Source: Adineta vaga
Lineage: Eukaryota > Rotifera
Direction: 5' to 3'
Assembly (NCBI GenBank): GCA_021613535.1
Contig: CP075497.1
Coordinates: 248,001 to 312,000 of the forward strand
Length of the DNA stretch: 64,000 bases
The notes beneath the pieces were generated by a model. It worked only from the letters and a program-made list of their open reading frames with translations. It searched no databases and was not told the origin of the DNA. Position numbers and translations under genes: made by a program. Of this stretch, positions 36,760 through 46,520 are shown piece by piece (within the stretch, counting starts at the first letter, position 1; each line of letters starts with the position of its first letter).

Positions 36760-36920
36760 ATCTTGAGGGTGTGGATTTGGGTATGGGTGTGGGTGAGGGT
36801 GTGAGGGTGGTGGGTGAAAGGTCAAAAAAACATTTTTTTCTGAAATTGACTAAAACGTCGAAAAAGTGATAATGGGGTGGGTGTAGGTCGAGTATGGGTT
36901 AGGGGGAGAGTATTGGGTTG
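36760..36920. repeat. Telomere-like G/T-rich array, CTTGAG edge
   Basis: It starts ATCTTGAGGGTGTGG directly after the cGAS-like motif and runs through GGGTGTGGGTGAGGGTGTG. Looser GGGT blocks follow (GGGGTGGGTGTAGG, GGGTTAGGGGGAG). Confidence 0.85.
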
Positions 36921-37369
36921 CCGGGGTTGATGAGTGGAAGAACAAATAAACATTTTTTATGGAATATCCTTTCGCCCTCAAATCCTTTACGATGGGGGCG
37001 CCCAAGGGTTCGCAAGTCTTATATAGTAGGGCTGGGTATCCATGGGTCCTGAAGTCGGATACTATGAGGGTGTGGGTGAAACTGAAAGGTGTGGGGGTTA
37101 AGGGGCTAGTCGACGGATGAAACTGAACGATTAGTCAGAGCCTGAGTGATTGGCTAAGCGAATAAGGGAGTCGGGTGTCTTATTTGTTTGTTTGGGAAGA
37201 AAAAAAGCTGAAGCTTCTACGAAAAGAATATCTTTCCTTCACAGTCGAGGGTTAAGTGAGTGGGTACGACGAGCGTTACTTGTAAATGATTTTATATATC
37301 CATTAAATGTCTTTTATATGATAATTCTTAGCCTAAGAAAACATTTCAAGCTGAAATTAGATTAATAAA
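36921..37369. other. G-rich intergenic DNA, no gene seen
   Basis: It has higher G content than its surroundings and a second telomere-like tract at 37064-37103 (TGAGGGTGTGGGTGAAAC and GGTGTGGGGG). No coding frame is recognised. Confidence 0.45.
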
Positions 37370-37902
37370 AGTGTTGGATAAGGAATACGATCCAAAGAAT
37401 CATTGGATAAATTTGAATTATATTGGGTAAAATAAGAGCATGAATATGAAATATTAACCAAAATATTGATGTTATAATAATACTTTTATAAGCAAGATGA
37501 GATGTACTACGTTGTCTTGTTAAAGCATTTTTTGATGTAAGAAACATTCGATCAATTGATGCCATAATTAAAAAATATGAATTTAAATTATCCGAAACAA
37601 ATGTTAAATAAAGACTTAAACGACAAAAAGTAAGATTGGATATAGTAAGATCATTATTATAACCAATTGAAGGTGTTGTTTCGAAGATTGATATATAAAT
37701 TGTGAAAATATTTGTAATATTTCATGCAATTAAATAAATTCCACATGGATTTTTTCTTAAAGCTTTTTTTACTGAAAACAAATAAACTAAGAATACAACT
37801 GATTGTACCTGCACATAAAAGAAATATTCCACCATATTTAAATAGATCTATTCGTATTGTTGATAGAGTTACAAAGAAAATAACATCTGAAGACATGATC
37901 AA
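37370..37902 (-). pseudogene. Rhodopsin-like receptor pseudogene (TM1-TM4)
   Basis: On the minus strand TM1 (FKYGGIFLLCAGTISCILSL) is followed, after a frame change near 37760, by KNPCGIYLI and a stop. Then come NLTFCRLSLYLTFVSDNLNS (TM3 region) and IMASIDRMFLTS, the equivalent of the class A DRY motif, and a TM4-like helix (SIIITSIFWLIFHIHALIL). The sequence stops there, so TM5-TM7 are missing. The family is expanded in bdelloids. Confidence 0.75.
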
Positions 37903-38081
37903 TTGAATAAGTTAAGAATTTTCTTTGACCGTTATGAAATACTTGTCTGATATAGAGGCGGTTTAGTATAAAATCTCATAATTGCTTTTTTTTTAATTTA
38001 AAAAATGTGACAAAAGATTAAATAAAATGAATCGGATTATTATTCTTTAAATATCCAATAAGGCATGTGTTTTATCTTATC

Positions 38082-39275
38082 TAGGGGTGTCACTTTATCT
38101 TTATTTTAAAAAGAAATAAAGAAAATGCATATTCTTTATCTGTTTTTAAAGGGCTTGTATTTATTTGAGCAATTTTATAATATTAAATGAGCAATAAATA
38201 GTTTATTACATGACAATATTAATTTCATATTTAAGCAAGAAAAAAAGGAAAAATGGAATATATATAACTGATCATTGAATCATTTAAGTTTATTTTGCTT
38301 TCGATGGTCTACCTCTTTTTCTTTTTTGTACCAATTTCTACATTTTTTGCATCAGATAGAGGTTTGCAATATTTTAATCTATAGGACATACCAATATGGT
38401 GTACTTTCAAATATAGTTTTTCATGAATGATGGACACGTGCAGAGTGTGGGTGTCTGTATTATATTCAGACCCACACCTACACCCTCAAGATTTCCAGAA
38501 TCAGAAATATAGTCTGCTACACGTTTCGATTAAGCCATTTGTATTGAATGAATGAATTATTATTTCTCTTTTTATACACATATTGTTTTATTTAAAATAA
38601 TTATTGCTCAATCCATGTACTTATCCCTCATTCAGTATAATTATCGCTCATTCACTCGCCTACAGGGTCCATTTATCAAAAACCCGCAAGGACCCATAAT
38701 GCGCTCCTAAGGAGCTCTGGTACACTAGAAGGTCCACTATCCTCGAAAGCCCGATATTTTGAAGGTGTTCTTTCTCCATACCTGTATAAGCACAAGCTAA
38801 GCAATAGCTACCTGTGACGCGATTTCACTTGGACATTCGATTCTAACTAAAATTTTGCTATCACCAAAATTTTCCAAGCAATACTACTGGAAAAGCCTTA
38901 AACACAAAATATATTAGCATGTACGAAATCATACAAACGCATCCCATCATTCTGTATTTCTGTCTACATCTAAGTTTAGGCTGAGAATGCCCTTTTACGC
39001 TTCACATATTTTAACAGACACAATGAAACCAACTCCTAATATCTCAAATTTGATCTTCATTCTAAACTAGTTTCTCAATTAAAAGACGCTGTTGTTTACT
39101 CCCATATACACCATAACCCATGCTGGCGTTTTAATGTTAGTTATCGTATAGTCAGTGTATACAAAAAACTTTCATATACTGACTTTCACTTAAAACTTGA
39201 ACAACAACATTCCAATTCTTGAGGGTGTCAAACTTGACACTACTGTTATAAAATAAAGATAAAGTAACACCCCTA
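38082..39275. mobile_element. Non-autonomous hAT-like element with perfect 8-bp target duplication
   Basis: The left end TAGGGGTGTCACTTTATCTT and the right end, read inward, TAGGGGTGTTACTTTATCTT match over about 28 of 30 bp. The 8-bp direct repeat ATCTTATC flanks both sides (38074-38081 and 39276-39283). The 1.19-kb interior has no transposase. It holds two telomere-like islands and a GC-richer block at 38660-38870. Confidence 0.88.
38442..38491. repeat. Foldback telomere-like island inside the hAT-like element
   Basis: GAGTGTGGGTGTCTG, a short AT loop, then CAGACCCACACC and CCCTCAAGAT. The arms are complementary over about 12 bp. Confidence 0.8.
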
Positions 39276-39350
39276 ATCTTATCGTTATGATTTCTTGAGG
39301 GTGTGGGTGTTCTTCCTTCTATCATCCACAGCCACAGCCACATCCTTAAA
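39217..39350. repeat. Two CTTGAG islands flanking the right end of the hAT-like element
   Basis: One copy (39218-39242) reads CTTGAGGGTGTC followed by a small palindrome around AACTTGACAC, inside the element. The second (39294-39350), just outside it, reads CTTGAGGGTGTGGGTG and closes with CCACAGCCACATCCTTAA. Confidence 0.7.
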
Positions 39351-39588
39351 ATAGTTCTTTATTCAAATCAACATGAAAAAGTAATAAAAAAAGGAAGTTT
39401 TTTTTATTCTTCCAAGGTTTATCAGTGAAATGATTAATCATAAAAAGACTTTATTTCAAAGATAAAAATCAATCCAAATCCGTCTGAAATTAAACCAACG
39501 ATGTTATCGAGAATTGAAAAATATAGATGAGTATTATGTTGTATCTTTGTCCTTTATGAAAAACTATGCAATTAAACGATTGCATTTG

Positions 39589-39855
39589 TTAAGCAAATGT
39601 CCATTGAATTTCTTGAACTGACTTTCTTCCTCCTGTCGGAATGTGTGCCATCATTTCTTGATTAAGTGAATTAGAATCGATGCCTGATCCACGATGAATA
39701 CAGAGATAAAGGATATGGCCTGAATAAAAGCTTACGGGTTTGATTTCGAAATTATAACGATGCAGAATGGCTAGAAGTGTTGTAATTGTTTGTGTTGCAG
39801 CTCCAACACCCGCGCAGGTCAATTGACAAATGCTACTTGTATTCGTTTGAGCCAT
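39589..39855 (-). CDS. Small hypothetical protein, 88 aa
   Basis: A single-exon minus-strand frame starting at ATG. It is less AT-rich in codon use than chance frames nearby and has a mixed, globular-looking composition (AGVGAATQTITTLLAILHRY, then IPTGGRKSVQEIQWTFA). There is no signal peptide. A hydrophobic stretch around residues 18-32 is too weak for a membrane helix. I do not recognise a family. It lies head to head with the AlkB-like gene, about 600 bp away. Confidence 0.5.
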   Translation of the reverse strand: MAQTNTSSICQLTCAGVGAATQTITTLLAILHRYNFEIKPVSFYSGHILYLCIHRGSGIDSNSLNQEMMAHIPTGGRKSVQEIQWTFA

Positions 39856-40460
39856 GTATGTAGAAACAGTACGACAAAAGAAATGTTTGATGCAGTAGAA
39901 GTTGTGTATTTGCTAAATATTTATCAAAGTGAAATGATAAGAACATGTAATCACATAAATATACGATATAAAGAAAAAAATTTTGTCAATTATATTATAT
40001 TGAATTGTAAAAACAAAATGTCGACAACAAAAAATATCTAAATGTGGGTGAAACATATATTCATCACACCCACATTAATCCTCCATGTTCACCTTCAACA
40101 TACTGGAAGAAATGTTTCACTCTTTAATTTATCGTAAAACGCGTTGCATTTTAATTTAATGTAAAGATAGAAAAAAAAAGAATAGAACGCAAAACATATG
40201 AGTCATTGTGTGAGTATATATACTATATAAAGTCATAGAGAAAGAAGCAAATAAATTTCATCGTTTTCAACTTTCTCTATTATTGCACAATTTTTTGTAA
40301 TTTATTATAAATATCTCTTTTTACCTATAAAAGTTCAAACTGTGTTTGAGCTAAATCTATCTACACAAAAATGAAATTTTCATAGACACATTCGCCTATA
40401 TAATTACGTCTTTATCTGTAACATTTTTTTTTGAATTTTTAGAAAAATTTCAATATTAAG
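39856..40460. other. Intergenic between divergent genes, one small foldback
   Basis: A hairpin at 40041-40076 has arms AATGTGGGTGA and TCACACCCACATT around an ATTC-type loop. It is telomere-like but lacks the CTTGAG edge. No other feature is supported. Confidence 0.5.
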
Positions 40461-41072
40461 ATGAAAAGAAAAGTATGTGATGATAAAGAAGTCGAATACG
40501 ATGTAAACACTAAAAATGATAATATCAATAAGAAAAAAATATGTACAAATGAAATAGATGGATTACAACTTATTCAAAATTTTATTGATAAAGAACAACA
40601 AAAGTTACTATGGTCGAAGATATATAAAGAAAATTGGAGTAAAGAAATAACTCGAGATACTTTACATTATGGTCAACGATATGATTATAAAACAAGAACA
40701 TTAGTAAATGATGTACAAGAAATACCTGAATGGTTGAATGATATTAAAAAAGAAGTTGAAATACAAGCAAATTTTGAAAGTCCAATTGATCAAATTATAA
40801 TTAACAAATATAAAAAAGGACAAAGCATTAGTCCACACATAGATCATAAAGTACTATTTGGTCCAACTATTGCAACTCTCTCATTGGGAACTGAAGTAAA
40901 TATTCTATTTCAACAGAAATCAACAAAAAAAAGTATCAATGCTTCAGAATGTAGTCTGTTAGTGATGAAAAGAGATAGTAGATATCAATGGAAACATTCT
41001 TTAAAATTATCTAATGTTGGCGAAAGAATTTCTATTACTTTTCGAACAATAAATAAATCTGTTAAAACATAA
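40461..41072 (+). CDS. AlkB-like 2-oxoglutarate/Fe(II) dioxygenase
   Basis: A single-exon frame of 203 aa from ATG. A lysine-rich N-terminus (about 30 residues) precedes the AlkB fold: LQLIQNFIDKEQQKLLW, then QRYDYKTRTL and IPEWL. The iron-binding HxD is in SPHIDH. The distal His is in WKHSLKL. The 2-oxoglutarate-binding arginines are in GERISITFRT. The core is short, without extra RNA-binding or methyltransferase domains, and closest in style to ALKBH8-core or bacterial AlkB-like proteins. AlkB proteins demethylate nucleic acids or proteins; the substrate cannot be told. The lack of introns may reflect horizontal origin or retroposition. Confidence 0.88.
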   Translation: MKRKVCDDKEVEYDVNTKNDNINKKKICTNEIDGLQLIQNFIDKEQQKLLWSKIYKENWSKEITRDTLHYGQRYDYKTRTLVNDVQEIPEWLNDIKKEVEIQANFESPIDQIIINKYKKGQSISPHIDHKVLFGPTIATLSLGTEVNILFQQKSTKKSINASECSLLVMKRDSRYQWKHSLKLSNVGERISITFRTINKSVKT

Positions 41073-41353
41073 ATTTTTCTTATTTTCTTTTTATGCTCTC
41101 ATAATAAATGATCGTTTATTGTTGCTTTGATGCCGTTTTCTTTTTACCTATCGCCTTAAATTCATATTTGGACATCGTTTTAGTTTGTTTTTCATTTTCA
41201 TAGAACACCTAAATGACTGATAAGACTGACAAAGTGTATTTATTTTTAAAGAAAAAGAAAACTTCAATCTCCAAAAGCAAATGTTTCATTTGAAATTGTA
41301 ACTGAGAAAAGGTTAGTAGAGAAAAATAAGATATTAATATCAATAATTAGTAA

Positions 41354-44300
41354 ATGGGATCTCTTTGTTCAAAAGTATCTGTTACACCATCACTAACCGT
41401 AGTGAATAATTCAATGCAAATAACAACCGATTATGAAACTATTCAAGTAACAAATGAATCAACAACAAATGAATTTATTCCATTCGATGATCGAACATCT
41501 CATATTAGTGGTAATTTTATTCTGATTTGGTTGAATTTAAATATTGATTCATCTAATTCTAATATTCAAACTTATATTCCTCGTCTTCGAACTATTATTA
41601 ATTCCATTAAAATATTTCATAATCTTGATGAATGTATTGATTTTATAACTGATCTTATCGATGAAAAAATCTTCCTTATCATATCTGGTAGAATAACTCA
41701 ACAATTCGCATCTATTCTTCATGAATTAATTGAAATTGATTCTATTTATCTATTTTCTAATGAAAATTCCTCTTATAGACAATGGATAGAACAATATCAA
41801 AAAATCAAAGGAATATTTAATGAAATTGATATAATTTGTAAGATATTACGTCGTAATGTTCGTTATTTAAATTATAATTTAACACCAATCAGTATTATTT
41901 CGTCATCTACTTCATTTAATCCAAATGAACTTGATCAATCATTTATGTATTCACAATTATTAAAAGAAATTATTCTTGATATGTCATATTCAGATTCAGA
42001 TGATATCAAAACAGAATTGATTTCTTTTGCTCGTTCTCAATATATAGGAAATGATGCACAAATGAGAATAATTGATGAATTTGAACAAGAATATAAACCT
42101 TCAACAGCTAGTTGGTGGTATACAAGAGATTGTTTTTTACATTGGATGTTAAATAAAGCATTACGAACACAAAATAATGAAATAATAATTAAAATGGGTT
42201 TCTTTCTTCGTGATCTTCATGATCAAATTCAACATTTATATTTAACAGAAAATAATAATAATAATATTGAAGTTGTTTTTCGTGGACAAGGTGTAACACA
42301 AGAAGAATTTAATAAGATAAAACAAAGTAAAGGAGGTCTGTTATCCTTTAATAATTTTCTTTCAACAAGTTTTGATTCGGAAGTTGGTTATCTTTATGCT
42401 GATAGTGCTCGACAAAATTGTCAATTAATTGGAATTTTATTTTATATAACAATTGATCGTTCAATATCATCAACTCCTTTTGCTTCTATTCAAGATTTGA
42501 GTTATTTTGGTAATGCAGAAAGTGAAATACTTTTTTCTATGCATACAGTTTTTCGAATTGTTGAAGTAACAGAAATTCAAGATCGATTATGGCAAGTTAA
42601 CTTAACATTGACAAGTGATAACGATGCACTCTTGACATGTATCATGGAATCTATACAAAAAACAATTTCAGGAAATACACCATTATATCGTTTGGGTACT
42701 TTGATGTGGTACATTGGACAGTATAACGAAGCAGAAGTTATTTATGAAAGATTATTAAAAACTGATACGAACCTTAATCATCGAGAAATCTATTATATAA
42801 TCTCTCGATTATGTTGTATGAATATTGTGAAGGGTGATTACGAAAAAGTATTCTCATATTTCGAGAATGTGTGTCAACAATGCAAAGAAATTGATCCTTC
42901 CCTTTATGACATGTTAAGTCCAATGTGGTCAAACTTTGACGTCGTAGATGATTCAAAAGAAAAAAATTTAGCATTAGGATATAAAATACTTGAAATGGAA
43001 GAGAATGCGTCATCATCCAATCCTCCCAAACTAGCCATTGCGTACTGTAGTTTTGGTACAAATCTTCAATCCATGGGAGAATATTCGACAGCACTTTCTT
43101 TCTACGAAAAATCACTTGAAATTTTTCAAAAATATCTTCCAATCAATCATCCATCGCTAAGTATCATTTACAATAATATTGGTTCAATATATCACAAAGT
43201 TGAAGAATATTTAAGAGCACTTTCATATTACCAAAAGACAATTCAAATAGCACAAAGATCTCGCCCATCTGATCATCCTGATTGGGTTGTTTTCTATCAT
43301 AACATAGCACAATTGTATGATACAACAGGAAAACATTCCATGGCCCTTATCTACTATGAAAAAGAACTAAAAATTCATGAGAAAACGTTTCCATCCAATG
43401 CTCCTAAAGTGATCAATGCATATCGCAAAATCGGTTCTGTATATTACAATATGGAAGCATATTCTAGAGCAATATTATCTTTCAGCAAAGGACTTGAAAT
43501 AGCCCAGAAATTTCTATCACTTACTGATGCAATTGTGGGTACAATTTATAATGAAATGGGTTTAACATATCAAACTATAAAACAGTATCCAACAGCACTT
43601 TCATATTATGAAAAAGCACTCGAAATTTTGCAAAAATTATTATCATCAGATCATAACGATCTAGTTACTATCTATAGCAACATTGCTACAGTATATCAAA
43701 CTATGGAACAATACTCAACTTCACTTCTATACTATGAAAAGGCACTTGAAATTATGCATAAAGTACTTGTACCAAATCATATTGGACTAACTACTCTATA
43801 TAACAATATCGCTTTAGTGTATCAAGTCATGAAAAGATATTCAACTGCATTTTTATATTATGAAAAGACACTTGAAATCTGTCAGAAAACTCTTCCATCT
43901 AGTTATTCTGTCCTGTTTGTCACATACATCAATGTAGGTTTACTTCATATGAATACAGGAAAATATTCTCTAGCTCAATCATGTTTTAAAAATGGACTTG
44001 AAGTTGCACAAAATTCATTGTCACCAACTGATCCTAATCTAGCTATGATTTATCTTAATAATGGTGCCATGTTTCTCTTTATGAAACAGTATTCAACAGC
44101 ACTATCATACTGTGAAAGAGCACTTGAAATTTGTCAAAATTCTCGTTCATCTAATTATCCATTCTTACAAGAGATCTATGCGATCATGGGCATCTTATAT
44201 TATTTATCAGGAGAATATTCAAAATCACGTTTATATTTCGCAAAAACGATCGAAATGCATCATCTATCTATTTCTTCAAATCATCCATCGAGACATATCA

Positions 44301-44524
44301 ATTCTCAAGAATTAGTAGACAACTTTCAAGTATTACTTTCATTCAATAAACTACAAACATCGATTGGCAAGTTTTTAATTCGAACAAGTCTCTCGATTAT
44401 GAAAAACACCTACACTTTATCTAGTTTTATGCAGCCTCGAATCAATAGTTCAGCTATTCAAATAAATACCAAAATCAACGCTCCCATTCCTATTTCAATG
44501 CATCAGAGAGAATTAATTATATGA
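41354..44524 (+). CDS. ADP-ribosyltransferase with C-terminal TPR array, 1056 aa
   Basis: An intact single exon. The start MGSLCSK has Gly2 and Cys5, suited to N-myristoylation and palmitoylation, so membrane tethering is possible. Residues about 55-280 form a conserved N-terminal region also seen in the truncated copy at 6791-7849. The ART core follows: VVFRGQG (catalytic Arg about residue 309), LSFNNFLSTSF (Ser), and NAESEILF with the ExE glutamates (about 388-392). This R-S-ExE pattern is that of arginine-type mono-ADP-ribosyltransferases. From about residue 455 to 980 there are roughly ten 42-residue kinesin-light-chain-type TPRs (YSTALSYYEKALEILQK, YSTSLLYYEKALEIMHK and so on). TPRs usually bind protein partners, so targeted modification is likely. 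Substrate and role are unknown. Confidence 0.93.
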   Translation: MGSLCSKVSVTPSLTVVNNSMQITTDYETIQVTNESTTNEFIPFDDRTSHISGNFILIWLNLNIDSSNSNIQTYIPRLRTIINSIKIFHNLDECIDFITDLIDEKIFLIISGRITQQFASILHELIEIDSIYLFSNENSSYRQWIEQYQKIKGIFNEIDIICKILRRNVRYLNYNLTPISIISSSTSFNPNELDQSFMYSQLLKEIILDMSYSDSDDIKTELISFARSQYIGNDAQMRIIDEFEQEYKPSTASWWYTRDCFLHWMLNKALRTQNNEIIIKMGFFLRDLHDQIQHLYLTENNNNNIEVVFRGQGVTQEEFNKIKQSKGGLLSFNNFLSTSFDSEVGYLYADSARQNCQLIGILFYITIDRSISSTPFASIQDLSYFGNAESEILFSMHTVFRIVEVTEIQDRLWQVNLTLTSDNDALLTCIMESIQKTISGNTPLYRLGTLMWYIGQYNEAEVIYERLLKTDTNLNHREIYYIISRLCCMNIVKGDYEKVFSYFENVCQQCKEIDPSLYDMLSPMWSNFDVVDDSKEKNLALGYKILEMEENASSSNPPKLAIAYCSFGTNLQSMGEYSTALSFYEKSLEIFQKYLPINHPSLSIIYNNIGSIYHKVEEYLRALSYYQKTIQIAQRSRPSDHPDWVVFYHNIAQLYDTTGKHSMALIYYEKELKIHEKTFPSNAPKVINAYRKIGSVYYNMEAYSRAILSFSKGLEIAQKFLSLTDAIVGTIYNEMGLTYQTIKQYPTALSYYEKALEILQKLLSSDHNDLVTIYSNIATVYQTMEQYSTSLLYYEKALEIMHKVLVPNHIGLTTLYNNIALVYQVMKRYSTAFLYYEKTLEICQKTLPSSYSVLFVTYINVGLLHMNTGKYSLAQSCFKNGLEVAQNSLSPTDPNLAMIYLNNGAMFLFMKQYSTALSYCERALEICQNSRSSNYPFLQEIYAIMGILYYLSGEYSKSRLYFAKTIEMHHLSISSNHPSRHINSQELVDNFQVLLSFNKLQTSIGKFLIRTSLSIMKNTYTLSSFMQPRINSSAIQINTKINAPIPISMHQRELII

Positions 44525-45170
44525 TGAAAATTTTACTTATATTAAATTCCATACTCTCATCCTCATAGCTGTTATAACAGAAAACATTATTTTTCTATAA
44601 TAATTACCAAATAAAAGAAAAAAAAAACATTCACGAATGTTAATTTATACATAATCAAATTAACAAAATCTTGAGGATGTAGTATATTTATTCATAATGC
44701 CACCCATACCCATATTCTCACTAACAATTAAAAAATTATAACGTTCGAATAGTCTTTATTTCATTACCTATTGAAATGACTGCTTTGTATTGATGAAAGA
44801 TGATCTTTAAAACAGAAAAGTGCATTTACACATTCACATGCTATATTTCAGATTTCAAACTTTTCTTTGAAAATTGTTCTATATAAATATTACTATAAAG
44901 TCATCTGGTGCATTTCTTTGAGTATGAGTCGAAATTTAGTGTGGATTTTTTTCCACAAACAGAACTTGTTGCTATTTCGTTCTTTGCAAACATATTTGAA
45001 TTATATGTTATTTTTTCTCTTCTTTTAATGTTGTTTAGAATAAAGTTATGAAAAGAATCAAGAAAAAAATCCCACTTTAATTGTTCTATTCTCTATTTCG
45101 CTCCCACAGTGGTGTCTTTCTTTTTTCATATTTAAACATTTACAATCATATTGTTTATTATAGATTTCAA
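44525..45170. other. Intergenic with one telomere-like island
   Basis: Apart from the island at 44670-44719, no feature is supported. Confidence 0.5.
44670..44719. repeat. Telomere-like foldback island, CTTGAG edge
   Basis: TCTTGAGGATGTAGTATATT, then ATTCATAATGCCACCC. It matches the loop and arm order of the island at 8646. It starts about 146 bp past the ART-TPR stop codon. Confidence 0.7.
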
Positions 45171-46436
45171 ATGGTTTGGGATTACCGGTTTTGGATTATA
45201 TGCAGTGTTAGCATTAGTGTTGGCATTTTTCTTTTAACACTTATCATCTTATTAATTCTACTAGTGGAAAACAAAAGCATATTTTATGCTCTTGTCAGCC
45301 AACTTCTTAATATAGAACGTTGCTTCATTGATGCCCATCATAACATCATTTCCAAAAATGACAAACTTCATGTTTCTCCAGAGATGATTCAAGGCATGGT
45401 ATTGTCTGCAGCTTCACAATACTTAATGCCTACTCCAGATGTGTCCGATAGAAACCGTAATAGTCCAGATTCACAAATATCAGACAAAAAAAACGATCAG
45501 ACCAATGCTGTTGAAAATGCGAGCAGAAAAACATCGTTAGAAATGGAAGAAAAAGCATTTGAAATGCCTGAATCAGACTCTGAACACGTACGAGAAGTAC
45601 TGAATATTTATGGAAGATATATTTCTTTACACAAAAAAGAGACCTTATTTTTCTTAATAACCTTAACAACGATTATTATTTCTGGTGCTCTTATAGCTGC
45701 TTTCAACTCTCTTTTCTTAGCAACATCAAGTGTTTATCGAGATGGTCCATGTCCATCCATTGGTCCAATGGACTGTTTTTGTGGTGCCAATCATACATAT
45801 TTTTCATGTGATACGGGAGAAATTGCTGCTTTTCCATTCGATGTTCATTCTGGAGCATGTTTTCGTTGGATTGCTCGTGATATAACAACATCAGATGTTA
45901 CAACGCAACTTGGTGTTACAACAGGATTATTGGTTGCTTTCGGTAGTATCGCTCAAGCCATCATACGTATCTATCTGCTTGCATTTAACAAACGTTTGAG
46001 TATTGCTACTGGCATACATCGTATAGCTGCTAAGACAATTGGTATTAATAGAGATACTGCTCGAACTAGATTTTGTTGTTGTAATTTATGTTGGCATTGT
46101 AGTGCGTGTAATTTAAGTCTTTTCAAACATCCTTCAGCAGTAATAATAGTAACGGGAATTTATATTGCAACACCGATTTTAATGGTACCAGGTGTTATTT
46201 TACTGTACTATTATGAAATAAGCGTAACGTCATTAACGTTCGTTGTTCTCGTTGTTATAGCAACACTTTGCGTGCTATCAATAGTATGGATAATGACGCA
46301 GGAGAGTGAATCAAGTTCTAACATTCCAGGTGGATGGACAGACGCAAAAAACCTTTTACAAAATGCTACTATGAACTCTAAAAATATAGCCAACGGAAAA
46401 GTATCATCTGGCAAAGGATTCTCCATTCCTGTTTGA
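45171..46436 (+). CDS. Polytopic membrane protein, unknown
   Basis: The start is the ATG at 45171 (MVWDYRFW), giving about 421 aa in one exon. Five hydrophobic segments are visible: one near the N-terminus (CSVSISVGIFLLTLIILLIL), one after a long polar loop (FFLITLTTIIISGALIAAF), and three later (LLVAFGSIAQAIIRIYLLAF, VIIVTGIYIATPILMVPGVI, LTFVVLVVIATLCVLSIVWI). The loop after the second segment is cysteine-bearing and probably extracellular (DGPCPSIGPMDCFCGANHTY). A Cys-rich patch (RFCCCNLCWHCSAC) lies in a later loop and could be palmitoylated or bind metal. The tail is polar. I do not recognise a family or function. Confidence 0.72.
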   Translation: MVWDYRFWIICSVSISVGIFLLTLIILLILLVENKSIFYALVSQLLNIERCFIDAHHNIISKNDKLHVSPEMIQGMVLSAASQYLMPTPDVSDRNRNSPDSQISDKKNDQTNAVENASRKTSLEMEEKAFEMPESDSEHVREVLNIYGRYISLHKKETLFFLITLTTIIISGALIAAFNSLFLATSSVYRDGPCPSIGPMDCFCGANHTYFSCDTGEIAAFPFDVHSGACFRWIARDITTSDVTTQLGVTTGLLVAFGSIAQAIIRIYLLAFNKRLSIATGIHRIAAKTIGINRDTARTRFCCCNLCWHCSACNLSLFKHPSAVIIVTGIYIATPILMVPGVILLYYYEISVTSLTFVVLVVIATLCVLSIVWIMTQESESSSNIPGGWTDAKNLLQNATMNSKNIANGKVSSGKGFSIPV

Positions 46437-46520
46437 AACTTTTCTTTGTTTATCACTTTTTAATCCTTTATATGTCCTTTTAAAATACCTTTTTTTAAAT
46501 CTGTATTGTTTTTTCTAGAT

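Larger units (their letters stand above)
31269..36765 (+). pseudogene. Ankyrin-repeat / Mab-21 (cGAS-like) pseudogene split by a transposon
   Basis: The left part (31269-31726) starts at ATG and encodes ankyrin repeats (GQTALYYASEKGYLNFV, TSLLWIAAREGHDQIVHILL). It has in-frame stops TGA at 31404 and TAA at 31494. The right part (36039-36765) continues in the same frame with more ankyrin repeats (TSPLFVAYRNGHDRIVKHLL, GNTALHIPAFNNQTKFIKFL) and then the start of a nucleotidyltransferase of Mab-21/cGAS type (SGSYYEKTRVDSSNEFDYMI). The GS...EFD motif is the first half of the active site. The frame is then cut by a telomere-like G/T island at 36760. The gene is thus broken by stops, by a 4.3-kb insertion and by loss of its 3' end. 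Ankyrin plus cGAS-like proteins are candidate innate-sensing receptors; this one is dead. Confidence 0.85.

Noticed and set aside
42774-43142. 122-codon minus-strand frame inside the ART-TPR gene
   Set aside because: It is a shadow of the long TPR-coding exon on the other strand.
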